A model generated the notes under the pieces. It had not been told where the DNA came from and made no database searches. It saw only the letters and a list, made by a program, of their open reading frames with translations. Below are positions 7,614 through 15,421 of a stretch of 64,000 nt of DNA, in pieces. Position 1 is the first letter of the stretch; each line of letters starts with the position of its first letter. Origin of the DNA: Henriciella barbarensis (GTDB lineage Bacteria > Pseudomonadota > Alphaproteobacteria > Caulobacterales > Hyphomonadaceae); NCBI RefSeq assembly GCF_003576345.1, contig NZ_QWGB01000005.1, positions 1,178,001-1,242,000 on the forward strand, read 5' to 3'. A program made the position numbers and the translations under genes.

Positions 7614-9067
7614 TCCGTTCCATCTATCTCGTCGCCCGGCGCGACTATCTTGGTTATGTGCAGGCCTGGGGCTTCTGGCTCGGTCTTCTGCTGACGCCGC
7701 TATTGCTGGCTGTTGCAATCATGGCCCCCACCTGGGCTGAGAATTCGCAACCGACGCGCTATTATGCCGTCATCGAGAGCGGGGATACGTTCTCTACCGT
7801 TCTCGATGCCGAACTGAACGAAAACCGTGTCGAGATGGCGAGACTGTCGCTCGATCCAGCCAGCGTGATGGGGGGCGCGGAACCCAATGAGGCGCTGGTT
7901 ACCTTCGATGAGACGCTCCAAAGCGGCGCATCTATTGAAGAGGCGCTGGACCGGGCGGGGGCACCCGCTTTCGAGTTGCCGCAAGCAGGGTTCGTGCAGG
8001 TCCCGGCGCCCGCCACCACGCAGGACGCGATTACGCCCTACCTGTTGGGCGACCAACTGGTCGATACACCCGAAGGGCCGCTGCCGCTCTTTGCCGCGAT
8101 CTTCGTGCCTGATGGCGATGGCGAGATTGAATACTGGAGCGAGAACGTCACAGCTGACACGCTTCTGCGGCGGGCAAAAGCTGCGGAACGGACGCTGGCA
8201 GAGCGCCGCATCTTCGAGAGTGCGGGCGTTGACCCGGCGCTTCTGAGCCGGGCAAGTCAGGAAACGCGACCCGTAACCGAACGAAGGGCCCGCCCGGCTT
8301 CTTCGGAAGGCGGCTCGCAAGTGACCATGGCGGACCGTGCGCCTTTCTATGCGTCGGTGCTTATGGCCTTCATGCTGTGGTTCCTGATCTTCTCTGTTGT
8401 GAACTATCTTCTGATGGGCACGATCGAGGAGCGGTCGAACAAGATTTTCGACAGCCTGCTGACTTCGGTAAAGCTGCCTCACATGCTGGCGGGCAAGCTG
8501 CTCGCCGTTCTGGCAGTGGCATTGACGCTGATGGGGGTCTGGGCCCTTGGTACAACGATCCTAGCAACGGCGCTCGGGGACATGATCGACCCGGGTATTC
8601 GCGGGCCAATCTTCACGGTGCTTGGCTCTGTTGGGGATTTCCAGCTTCTGCTGCCGGCACTGCTCAGCTTCGTGCTCGGCTATCTGATGTATGGCGCCAT
8701 CTTCCTCGCGCTCGGCTCGCTCTGCGACACGATCCAGGAAGCCCAGACGCTGATGACGCCGCTGATCGTGATGCTGATGGTGCCGATGTTCATGATAACG
8801 GTTGCGATCTCGGACCCTGAATCACCGTTGATTGCTGTGATGAGCTGGGTGCCGGTCTTTACGCCCTTCCTGCTCATCCTGCGCATTCCGACCGTGCTGC
8901 CGCTGTGGGAGATAGCTGGCCTGCTCGTTCTGATGATTGCCGCCTCGCTTCTGGTGCTGTGGCTGGCCTCGCGTGTCTATCGCGCGGGGGCGGTACATGG
9001 CGCGGGTGTCGGCGATGTCGGCAAATGGTTCGGCAAGCTGGTGCCGGGGAAGAAGTCGAAGGCTTAA
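7610..9067 (+). CDS. ABC-2 type transporter permease (NatB type)
   Basis: 485 residues. An N-terminal helix (about 15-40) is followed by a large extracytoplasmic domain to about 240, then five or six helices in the C-terminal half. NYLLMGTIEERSNKIFDSLLTSVKLPHMLAGKLL is the conserved ABC-2 segment linking the cytoplasmic coupling helix to the membrane; it lies at about 263-296. This is the NatB/YhaP layout of the CcmB/ABC-2 group. Translationally coupled to the upstream ATPase gene; together they make a bipartite exporter. Confidence 0.92.
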   Translation: MIRSIYLVARRDYLGYVQAWGFWLGLLLTPLLLAVAIMAPTWAENSQPTRYYAVIESGDTFSTVLDAELNENRVEMARLSLDPASVMGGAEPNEALVTFDETLQSGASIEEALDRAGAPAFELPQAGFVQVPAPATTQDAITPYLLGDQLVDTPEGPLPLFAAIFVPDGDGEIEYWSENVTADTLLRRAKAAERTLAERRIFESAGVDPALLSRASQETRPVTERRARPASSEGGSQVTMADRAPFYASVLMAFMLWFLIFSVVNYLLMGTIEERSNKIFDSLLTSVKLPHMLAGKLLAVLAVALTLMGVWALGTTILATALGDMIDPGIRGPIFTVLGSVGDFQLLLPALLSFVLGYLMYGAIFLALGSLCDTIQEAQTLMTPLIVMLMVPMFMITVAISDPESPLIAVMSWVPVFTPFLLILRIPTVLPLWEIAGLLVLMIAASLLVLWLASRVYRAGAVHGAGVGDVGKWFGKLVPGKKSKA

Positions 9068-9086
9068 GGCTCCTTGCCGCTTCATT

Positions 9087-9157
9087 CTTCGACAGGCTCA
9101 GAATGAGGTTCCGTTTGATGCTTCTTTTCAGATGACCTCACCCCGAGCCTGTCGAAG
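9087..9157. repeat. REP-like palindromic intergenic element
   Basis: Two 23-bp arms, 9087-9109 and 9135-9157, are inverted copies matching at 20 of 23 positions; the differences fall only at arm positions 14, 16 and 17. The core CTTCGACAGGCTC / GAGCCTGTCGAAG is a sequence I recall as a common dispersed palindrome in alphaproteobacterial genomes. It sits between the ABC permease stop and the rpsU terminator. I see no second copy in the window, so dispersal is not demonstrated here. Confidence 0.6.
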
Positions 9158-9204
9158 GGCGAGGTCCTTCGCGCTGCGTTCTGGCGGCCGCGCAGTTGTC
9201 AGAC

Positions 9205-9241
9205 ATGAAAAAGCCCCTCCGGCCAGGGCCGAAGGGGCTGA
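9205..9241 (-). terminator. rho-independent terminator of rpsU
   Basis: On the minus strand AGCCCCTTCGGCC pairs with GGCCGGAGGGGCT around a short loop and is followed by TTTTTC. It lies 26 bp past the rpsU stop. It may also stop the converging ABC operon transcript, although the plus-strand side lacks a T run. Confidence 0.8.
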
Positions 9242-9266
9242 TTTCACACCAGATGGCGGTCTGGTT

Positions 9267-9482
9267 CTAGGCCAGACCCTCGCGCTGGGCGCGCTTACGA
9301 GCAAGTTTGCGAGCGCGGCGCACAGCTTCTGCTTTCTGGCGGGCCTTCTTTTCGGAAGGCTTTTCGAAATGCGTGCGGGATTTCATTTCCCGGAAAAGGC
9401 CCTCACGCTGCATCTTCTTCTTCAGTGCGCGAAGGGCTTGTTCGACATTGTTGTCGCGGACGACGATCTGTACGATGTTCAA
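9267..9482 (-). CDS. rpsU: 30S ribosomal protein S21
   Basis: The body [20 protein letters not shown] with [26 protein letters not shown] is unmistakable S21, a small-subunit protein near the anti-Shine-Dalgarno end of 16S rRNA. Homologues begin two or three residues before VQI, which points to the TTG at 9482 (71 residues). A GGAG lies only 2 nt before that TTG, unusually close. The alternative is an ATG at 9524 that adds 14 residues not typical of the family. A COQ9-family gene is divergent, an arrangement seen widely in alphaproteobacteria. Confidence 0.93.
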   Translation of the reverse strand: MNIVQIVVRDNNVEQALRALKKKMQREGLFREMKSRTHFEKPSEKKARQKAEAVRRARKLARKRAQREGLA

Positions 9483-9601
9483 ATCTCCATTTGTTTTCCC
9501 AGCCGGTAGAGCCAACTGAGACATAGTCTGGCGTGATCAGATACTTGTGAAGGCGCGCCTATAACACCAATTTTTGAGCTTGCCTACTCCCGGAGCCAGC
9601 A

Positions 9602-10237
9602 ATGACAGCACAACGCCCGTCGATACGACTACAGGATAAATGGCTGGATGCGCTGCTGCCGCATGTCGCTGACATGGGCTGGACGGATCAAGCCGCTGAA
9701 GTGTCAATGCGCGAGGCGGGAATAGGTTCCGACGAAGCTGCACTTGCGGCACCGAATGGGATCAGCGATCTGATCGAGCGCTTCTTCGGCCGGGCCGAAG
9801 AGGGCATGCTGGCGGCGCTGGACGAACAAGACACTTCCGCGCTGCGGACACATGAGAAAGTGGCAGCGGGTATAAAGGCCTGGCTCGGCGCGCTGGAGCC
9901 GCACCGCGAGGCCGTGAAGCGGGCCTCTGCGCGCGGCTTTCTGCCCTGGAACACGTCAGATGCAGCCCAGCGGACGTGGAAGACCGCTGATGCAATCTGG
10001 ACGGCGGCGGGCGATACGGCGACGGACTATAACCGCGAGACCAAGCGCGGCCTCCTGTCAGCGGTGCTGCCGCCAATCGTGCTTTACTGGCAGAATGAAC
10101 CCGACGAGGCGGACCTCGACGCGTTTATCGCGAAGCGGCTGGAGAATGCGATGACCTTTGGCAAGTGGGGTTCAAAGATCGCAAAGCCGGGTCTTGAGCT
10201 GCTGGACAGGTTGCGCGGGCGGGGAGACGACGGGTAA
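9602..10237 (+). CDS. COQ9-family protein (rpsU-divergently transcribed)
   Basis: 211 residues, all-helical. Recognisable features are LDALLPHVADMGWTDQA at the start, ISDLIERFFGRAEEGM in the middle and FGKWGSKIAKPGLE near the end. The family is TetR-like in fold. Mitochondrial COQ9 binds lipid and presents intermediates to COQ7 in ubiquinone synthesis; a role in bacterial ubiquinone synthesis is inferred from that. Divergent to rpsU, matching the family name. Confidence 0.9.
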   Translation: MTAQRPSIRLQDKWLDALLPHVADMGWTDQAAEVSMREAGIGSDEAALAAPNGISDLIERFFGRAEEGMLAALDEQDTSALRTHEKVAAGIKAWLGALEPHREAVKRASARGFLPWNTSDAAQRTWKTADAIWTAAGDTATDYNRETKRGLLSAVLPPIVLYWQNEPDEADLDAFIAKRLENAMTFGKWGSKIAKPGLELLDRLRGRGDDG

Positions 10238-10278
10238 GACGGCCCGAAACGTCCCAATCAGACCAATGGATCGAAGGC

Positions 10279-11217
10279 ATGTTCGACCTTTTCCTCGCGC
10301 CCGAAATCGCAGGCGGCGCCGCCCCCGCAATTGTCAGCTCCGAAGCTGAAGAACTGCCGCGTGCTGTTCACCGCATGATATCGGCGGCGATGAATACGCA
10401 GGACCCGGTTCAGCTGGATGCGGTGACGCGTTCTGCGAAGATAGCTTATCCTCAACATGCCGAGGAGATTGATGCGATTGTGGAGGACCTGAAGCTGCCG
10501 GTTGAGCCGCTGCGGATCCAGCCGGTCGTGGTACCGGCCCCGCAGCCGGCAAGGTTCGAGCGGGTAGATTTCTGGGAAGATCGTAACGGTGAAATCTCAC
10601 TGAGCGCAGCGGAGACCAAGGGTAATTCCGATACGCTGTTCCTCGGGCTGCAGGGAAAGCTCAACCTGAAGCGCCGCTCGCAGATCCACCGGCTGGAAAC
10701 CTATGCGAACATGGCTGAGGCCAATGGGATCGACAGCCAGAACAATTGGGGCGCATCCTACCAGCTTGATACGCTCTGGACCGATGCGTATTTCGGCTAC
10801 GTGCGCGGATCGTTCGCGCGTGATGACTTTGCCGGGTTCAAGACAGATGCATTTGCGGGCGTCGGGGCGGGCGCGTACCTGATACAGGGCGCGGCCATGA
10901 CGCTGCGCAGTGAGTTCGGTCCGGGCTATCGATTCCTTGATATCGCCAAGAAGGATGGCACGGCCGGGTCCATTGGTGTTTATGGCGCGGCTGAGTTTGA
11001 CTGGCTCATTGATGAAGACTGGACGCTGGAGCTTGATACGAAGGTCAACTTCTCGGGGCCGACCTCTACGGTACACCCAACGCTGCGCATGAATACGGAT
11101 GTCTCAGACCATGTACAGGCGGGGCTTTCCTATGATGTGCGCTATGAGTCCAATCCACCCCTGAAAAGCGAAAGCCTCGACAGGATCCTGCGGTTCAATG
11201 TGAAGTACAAATACTAG
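10279..11217 (+). CDS. DUF481 (YdiY-like) outer-membrane beta-barrel protein
   Basis: 312 residues. From about 95 the sequence shows the DUF481 pattern: GEISLSAAETKGNSDTLFLG, alternating beta strands, YFGYVRGSFARDDFAGF, FGPGYRF, and a last strand ending in KYKY, typical for barrel insertion. The N-terminal 90 residues are acidic and helical. No convincing signal peptide is seen from the first ATG (MFDLFLAPEIAGGAAPA), so the start may be misjudged, although no better in-frame start appears upstream. Probable salt-induced-type outer-membrane protein; function unknown. Confidence 0.78.
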   Translation: MFDLFLAPEIAGGAAPAIVSSEAEELPRAVHRMISAAMNTQDPVQLDAVTRSAKIAYPQHAEEIDAIVEDLKLPVEPLRIQPVVVPAPQPARFERVDFWEDRNGEISLSAAETKGNSDTLFLGLQGKLNLKRRSQIHRLETYANMAEANGIDSQNNWGASYQLDTLWTDAYFGYVRGSFARDDFAGFKTDAFAGVGAGAYLIQGAAMTLRSEFGPGYRFLDIAKKDGTAGSIGVYGAAEFDWLIDEDWTLELDTKVNFSGPTSTVHPTLRMNTDVSDHVQAGLSYDVRYESNPPLKSESLDRILRFNVKYKY

Positions 11218-11362
11218 GCCGCGGCAGCGCCTGTCTTCTGAATGGCGTCGCGCTGGCATGTCTCTGGCGGGTCGCTGGCGGCCCGGTGGCGTGGCCTGGC
11301 GGGACCTGATTTGGCTTTATTGCGGTTCAGCTTAATCACATGGAACCGTAGGGGAGAACATA

Positions 11363-11818
11363 ATGCAGTTCAGAGCCGATGCCGAGAAAATAAAGCGCTG
11401 GCGCGAGGAGCGTCACTGGTCGCAGGAGCACCTGGCTGAACTTGCCGGGATTGGTCTTCGGACTGTCCAGCGCATCGAGAAAGGCGAGCAGGCCTCTGGT
11501 GAGTCGATCAAGGCGCTTGCGGCTGCTTTCAACGTTGATGCCATGACACTGACGGTGGATGCGAAGTCCGAAGCTGCGGAGGCGGCGGTGCGAACCCACG
11601 CAGAAGGACTGGCAGCGCTCAAGCTTTCCTTCTGGATCCACCTGGGAAGCTGGGGACTTGGCATGCTGATCTTCCTTGCCATCGGGGTCACCCAGCAAAA
11701 CCTGTTTGTCATGGTCGTCCCGGCGATGTGGTGGACTGTCGGTCTGGCGGGACATGCCCTCGCCGTCCTGATCGTGGCGCTTGCCGGCCACTATGAGAGA
11801 CAGCGGGGTCGGGTTTAG
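11363..11818 (+). CDS. membrane-anchored XRE-family regulator (HTH plus two TM helices)
   Basis: 151 residues. Residues 1-60 form a Cro/C1-type helix-turn-helix (RWREERHWSQEHLAELAGIGLRTVQRIEKGE). Residues about 90-145 hold two hydrophobic helices (SFWIHLGSWGLGMLIFLAIGV and MWWTVGLAGHALAVLIVALAG), the '2TM domain' seen fused to XRE domains. The regulator is therefore predicted to bind DNA while tethered in the inner membrane. GGGGAGA precedes the ATG. No operator can be assigned. Confidence 0.82.
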   Translation: MQFRADAEKIKRWREERHWSQEHLAELAGIGLRTVQRIEKGEQASGESIKALAAAFNVDAMTLTVDAKSEAAEAAVRTHAEGLAALKLSFWIHLGSWGLGMLIFLAIGVTQQNLFVMVVPAMWWTVGLAGHALAVLIVALAGHYERQRGRV

Positions 11819-11850
11819 GGAAAGCCGTTCCGAACCGGCGCGAGGGGCTG

Positions 11851-12924
11851 CTAAACGCGCCCCGTCCGTCTGACAATATGGCCCATCTTGCGGCCGGGCT
11901 TGGGGTCTCGTTTGCCGTAGAGGGTCAGCACGGTGCCGTCCGGATAGGATTCAGGAGGGGCGAGGGCTTCTTCGCCGAGCAGGTTTTCCATTTCCGCATC
12001 GAAGTGACGGGTCACGGGGGCGAGGGGCCAGTCAGCAACGGCGCGAATGTGCTGTTCGAACTGGCCGATGGCGCAGGCTTCCGGGGTCCAGTGACCGGAA
12101 TTGTGGACGCGCGGTGCCATTTCATTGGCGAGCAGGGTGCCGTCTTCCAGAACGAAAAGCTCCAGCGCGAGGACGCCGATGTGGCCCGTTTCTGTCGCAA
12201 GTGTTTCGGCCAGTTTACGGGCGCGGGCTACGACGTCATTCGGCAGGCCGCAAGGCACGGTCGACCGCTTTAGAATTCCATTCCCATGATCGTTCTTGCT
12301 GGGCTCGAATGCCGTCATCGACCCATCAGAGGCGCGCGCAATAACGACGGAGATTTCTCGCTCGAACGGGACAAGCGCTTCAAGAATGGCAGGCGCTTGC
12401 CCGATCTCTTTATAGGCTGCTTCAAGATCGTCGCCGGGTTTCGCGCGAACCTGACCTTTGCCGTCATAGCCATCGCGGCGTGTCTTCAGAAGGCCCTCCC
12501 CGCCGAGCGTTTCAAGTGCAGTTTCCAGCTGTTCGACACTATCGACCGGTTCAAAGGCGCCCGTTTCGATACCGATGGCGTTGAGGAACTGTTTTTCGGC
12601 CAGTCGATCTTGAGAGACTTCAAGCGATTTGACGCCGGGCCGAACAATCACGCCTTTGGAAACGAGGTTTGCGACCGAAGCGACAGGGATGTTCTCGAAC
12701 TCGTAAGTGATGACATCGCAATTCTCGGCGAAGTCGCTGAGCGCAGTTTCATCGTCATACTCGGCGTCCCAGTGGCCGGCAGCGACGCGTGCGGCGGGCG
12801 GGCTGTCGCCCGGGCAGAAAATATTTACGTCAAAGCCAAGCTGGGCGGCGGCGCCCGCCAGCATGCGGCCGAGCTGGCCGCCGCCAAGGATGCCGATCAC
12901 TGATCCAGCTGGAAGCGGGCTCAT
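11851..12924 (-). CDS. purK: 5-(carboxyamino)imidazole ribonucleotide synthase
   Basis: 357 residues, ATP-grasp fold. [20 protein letters not shown] opens the protein; [21 protein letters not shown] and [14 protein letters not shown] are PurK signatures. It converts AIR, bicarbonate and ATP to N5-CAIR in purine synthesis. The start overlaps the purE stop by 4 bp (ATGA), so the two consecutive enzymes are translationally coupled. Confidence 0.96.
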   Translation of the reverse strand: MSPLPAGSVIGILGGGQLGRMLAGAAAQLGFDVNIFCPGDSPPAARVAAGHWDAEYDDETALSDFAENCDVITYEFENIPVASVANLVSKGVIVRPGVKSLEVSQDRLAEKQFLNAIGIETGAFEPVDSVEQLETALETLGGEGLLKTRRDGYDGKGQVRAKPGDDLEAAYKEIGQAPAILEALVPFEREISVVIARASDGSMTAFEPSKNDHGNGILKRSTVPCGLPNDVVARARKLAETLATETGHIGVLALELFVLEDGTLLANEMAPRVHNSGHWTPEACAIGQFEQHIRAVADWPLAPVTRHFDAEMENLLGEEALAPPESYPDGTVLTLYGKRDPKPGRKMGHIVRRTGRV

Positions 12925-13412
12925 TCCTCTGGCGCCTCGCCGACACTGTCGGTCTGTGCCTTGCGATAGGCGTCGAGCCTGGCAGCAACGTCGCTATCAT
13001 TCAGTGCAATGATGGACGCCGCGAGAAGAGCGGCATTGACGGCGCCCGCTTCGCCAATCGCCAGCGTACCCACAGGAACGCCTTTTGGCATCTGGACAAT
13101 GGAGAGAAGGCTATCCATGCCTTTCAAGGCGCGTGATTTGACCGGGACACCCAGCACGGGAAGTGGCGTCATTGCAGCGGTCATGCCGGGCAGATGAGCC
13201 GCGCCGCCTGCGCCCGCAATGATGACCTGCAAGCCGCGGCCCCTGGCAGACTTTGCATATTCAGAAAGCCGGTCAGGCGTGCGGTGCGCAGAGACGATAC
13301 GGGCCTCGTGGGCGACGCCCAATTGCTCGAGCGTTTGGCAGGCAAGCTTCATGACAGGCCAGTCTGACTGGCTGCCCATGATTACGCCGACGATCGCTTG
13401 GGATGCACTCAT
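12921..13412 (-). CDS. purE: N5-carboxyaminoimidazole ribonucleotide mutase
   Basis: 163 residues from the ATG at 13412 ([20 protein letters not shown]). A longer reading from 13448 adds 12 residues outside the family alignment, while a GAGG lies upstream of the chosen start. SAHRTPDRL and [13 protein letters not shown] are PurE class I motifs. It rearranges N5-CAIR, the PurK product, to CAIR. purE-purK form an operon. Confidence 0.95.
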   Translation of the reverse strand: MSASQAIVGVIMGSQSDWPVMKLACQTLEQLGVAHEARIVSAHRTPDRLSEYAKSARGRGLQVIIAGAGGAAHLPGMTAAMTPLPVLGVPVKSRALKGMDSLLSIVQMPKGVPVGTLAIGEAGAVNAALLAASIIALNDSDVAARLDAYRKAQTDSVGEAPEE

Positions 13413-13521
13413 TGTCTGGCGCCCCTCTTTCAGGAAGCGGCAGAACATAGAGGTCGGCCCTCATGCGTCAAGACGTGCTGTTCTGCTGGCCGCAAGGCGC
13501 GTTACATCCTATAATTGGCGG

Positions 13522-14223
13522 ATGGACAGATCAGGTGAGCAACTTGCCCAAGGCGGCAAGATCAGACGTGCGGCAACGCCAGCGGAAAAAATGCTGGAAG
13601 CGCTGGACCTGCCTTTGACTTCCGGCGACCTAAAAGTGGACGCAGGGCTGCGCGCGCTGGCTGAAGAGGTCTTGTACCTCCGGGGGCAGGAGGCGCGCCT
13701 CCACCGTGCCCTGTCATTCTCCGAGGCGCTTGCTGATCGCGACGCGCTCTGTCCGGTCTTCAATCGCCGCGCCTTCGTGCGTGAGATATCCCGGGAAATG
13801 GCGCTGTCACGCCGACACGGAAGCTCGCTTTGTCTTCTCTATATCGATCTTGACCGCTTCAAGCTGGTCAATGACCGCTTCGGCCATGCGACGGGCGACA
13901 AGGCGCTGAAGTCGGTCTGCAATCTCATAAACTCCAACATCCGCGAAACAGATATCGTCGGCAGGCTCGGCGGCGATGAGTTTGGCGTGATCCTGTCTCA
14001 TGCGCTGCGTAGCGACGGAGAGGCAAAAACCGCTGAGCTTACCAAGCTGATCAGCGATATGGTCATCACTGCCCCGGACGGGAGAACAGGGGAGCCGGTG
14101 TCGCTTGGGGCGTCCTGCGGGATCGTCCAGTGGGATGGCCGGATGAGTGCTGACGCCCTTATCGCAGCAGCAGATGAGGCGATGTACCGCTCAAAAACCG
14201 AGCGCCGCCAGACGCCAAAATGA
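13522..14223 (+). CDS. diguanylate cyclase (GGDEF domain), soluble
   Basis: 233 residues from the ATG at 13522. GGDEF is intact at 150-154 (RLGGDEFGVI), and RETD at 141-144 lies five residues before it, the RxxD inhibitory site that binds c-di-GMP. The N-terminal 65 residues are helical with no membrane segment or known sensor domain. The intact active site implies it can make c-di-GMP from two GTP. Upstream reading to 13219 runs antisense into purE and is not convincing. No clear ribosome site precedes the ATG. Confidence 0.85.
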   Translation: MDRSGEQLAQGGKIRRAATPAEKMLEALDLPLTSGDLKVDAGLRALAEEVLYLRGQEARLHRALSFSEALADRDALCPVFNRRAFVREISREMALSRRHGSSLCLLYIDLDRFKLVNDRFGHATGDKALKSVCNLINSNIRETDIVGRLGGDEFGVILSHALRSDGEAKTAELTKLISDMVITAPDGRTGEPVSLGASCGIVQWDGRMSADALIAAADEAMYRSKTERRQTPK

Positions 14224-14338
14224 AATCCTCTTCATGCCGACGATTTTTCGTCGAATCCACGTGACCGCCCTTTTCTGATGTGATTTACTGTGACCTCAAA
14301 AGCACAGTTTTCTCATCAGCAAGAAAGGAGCATGATAC

Positions 14339-14506
14339 ATGTCACTACAAGGACGTATCTCCGAACTCTCTAGCCGCCATCAGCGTCTTGATGAGGAGAT
14401 TGAGCAGGAGCAGAAGAGACCCGCCGCGGATGAAGCCCGGCTTCACGATCTCAAACGCCGGAAGCTCAAGATCAAGGAAGAGCTTCACCACCTTAAACCG
14501 AACTAA
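14339..14506 (+). CDS. YdcH/DUF465-family small protein
   Basis: A 55-residue ORF: begins MSLQGRISELSSRHQRLDEE, ends HHLKPN. AAGAAAGGAG lies 5-12 nt upstream of the ATG. The protein is a charged helical hairpin, with the LHDLKRRKLKIKEEL motif typical of YdcH-like proteins in alphaproteobacteria. Function is unknown. It is followed after 59 bp by the SDR gene. Confidence 0.82.
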   Translation: MSLQGRISELSSRHQRLDEEIEQEQKRPAADEARLHDLKRRKLKIKEELHHLKPN

Positions 14507-14565
14507 TCTGGCAGTCTGGCGTTACCTGATCCGGTGGGGCGCTTCCTGCTGGATCAGGAGCCCAG

Positions 14566-15336
14566 ATGGACCAGCCAGTTACCCTTATTCTCGGACTCGG
14601 CCAGATGACTGGCGAGGCTGTAGCCCGGCGCTTCGCTGAAGATGGCCACGCCGTTGTCGCTTGCGACCAGAGCCAGAAGCGGGTCGAGAAGTTCGCCGAT
14701 AGCCTGCGCGACAGAGCGATTGTCCATCAGGAAGATCTCGATACGCAAATTGGGGTGAAGAATGCGCTGGCCGCCGCATTGGAAGCCTATGGTCAGGTCG
14801 ATCACATCGTCGCTGTTCCGCCGATTCCGTCCAAGACAGCTTTCACTGAGCTGAATGTGGCGGATTTCGAAAAGGCGCACACCAAGGCGCTTCGTACCTC
14901 CATCCTCATACTGAAAATGTTTGAACGCCATGTCGCCAAACGCGTGGATGAGGCGGGTGAAACGCTTGGCCGCAAGAAGCAGCTTGGCTCTGTCACATTC
15001 GTGCTTTCGCTCTCTGCCCAGCAAGTGAGCGAGGGAGATTTTGCCGATGCGGTCATGCAGCATGCGATATTGGGTGTCGTGAGGGCGGGCGCCGTCGATC
15101 TGGCATCCAAAGGTATTCGGGTAAACGCGATCTGCGCTCTGCGGCCCCGTGCCGAGAGTGAAGACCCTTCACTGCGCAAACGTACCCCACTTGGCCGTGC
15201 CAGTCTTGCCGACGAGATTGCAGAGGCCGCGCTGTATCTCTCTTCGCCTAAATCGGCGATCATCACAGGCGAGACGCTGGTCATGGATGGCGGCCGCTCG
15301 CGCCTTAGTGGTGTTATCGACGACTTTGAAGACTAG
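14566..15336 (+). CDS. SDR-family oxidoreductase
   Basis: 256 residues of Rossmann fold. The cofactor loop is LGLGQMTGEAVARRF, a degenerate form of the TGxxxGxG motif. Later landmarks are GIRVNAICALRPR and a C-terminal TGETLVMDGGRSRLSG typical of classical SDRs. The catalytic YxxxK is not evident at its usual place (a segment QHAILGVVRAGAVDLASKG replaces it), so activity is doubtful. AGGAG precedes the ATG. A strong hairpin terminator follows. Confidence 0.75.
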   Translation: MDQPVTLILGLGQMTGEAVARRFAEDGHAVVACDQSQKRVEKFADSLRDRAIVHQEDLDTQIGVKNALAAALEAYGQVDHIVAVPPIPSKTAFTELNVADFEKAHTKALRTSILILKMFERHVAKRVDEAGETLGRKKQLGSVTFVLSLSAQQVSEGDFADAVMQHAILGVVRAGAVDLASKGIRVNAICALRPRAESEDPSLRKRTPLGRASLADEIAEAALYLSSPKSAIITGETLVMDGGRSRLSGVIDDFED

Positions 15337-15360
15337 ACGCGCTTCCCAGCATACCACGAG

Positions 15361-15400
15361 AAAAAAAGCCCCGCAGGCCTTACGGTCTGCGGGGCTTTCA
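15361..15400. terminator. bidirectional rho-independent terminator
   Basis: GCCCCGCAGGCC pairs with GGTCTGCGGGGC around TTAC, flanked by a run of A on the left and TTT on the right. It separates the converging SDR and CYP153 genes; the minus-strand side has the longer T run and so best serves CYP153. Confidence 0.85.
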
Positions 15401-15421
15401 GTTCGGGGAGGGCGTAAAGGC

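Noticed and set aside
14238-14253. Perfect CGACGA-TTTT-TCGTCG hairpin after the GGDEF gene
   Set aside because: Only 6 bp with no T run; may be a weak mRNA end, but not enough to call a terminator or regulator.
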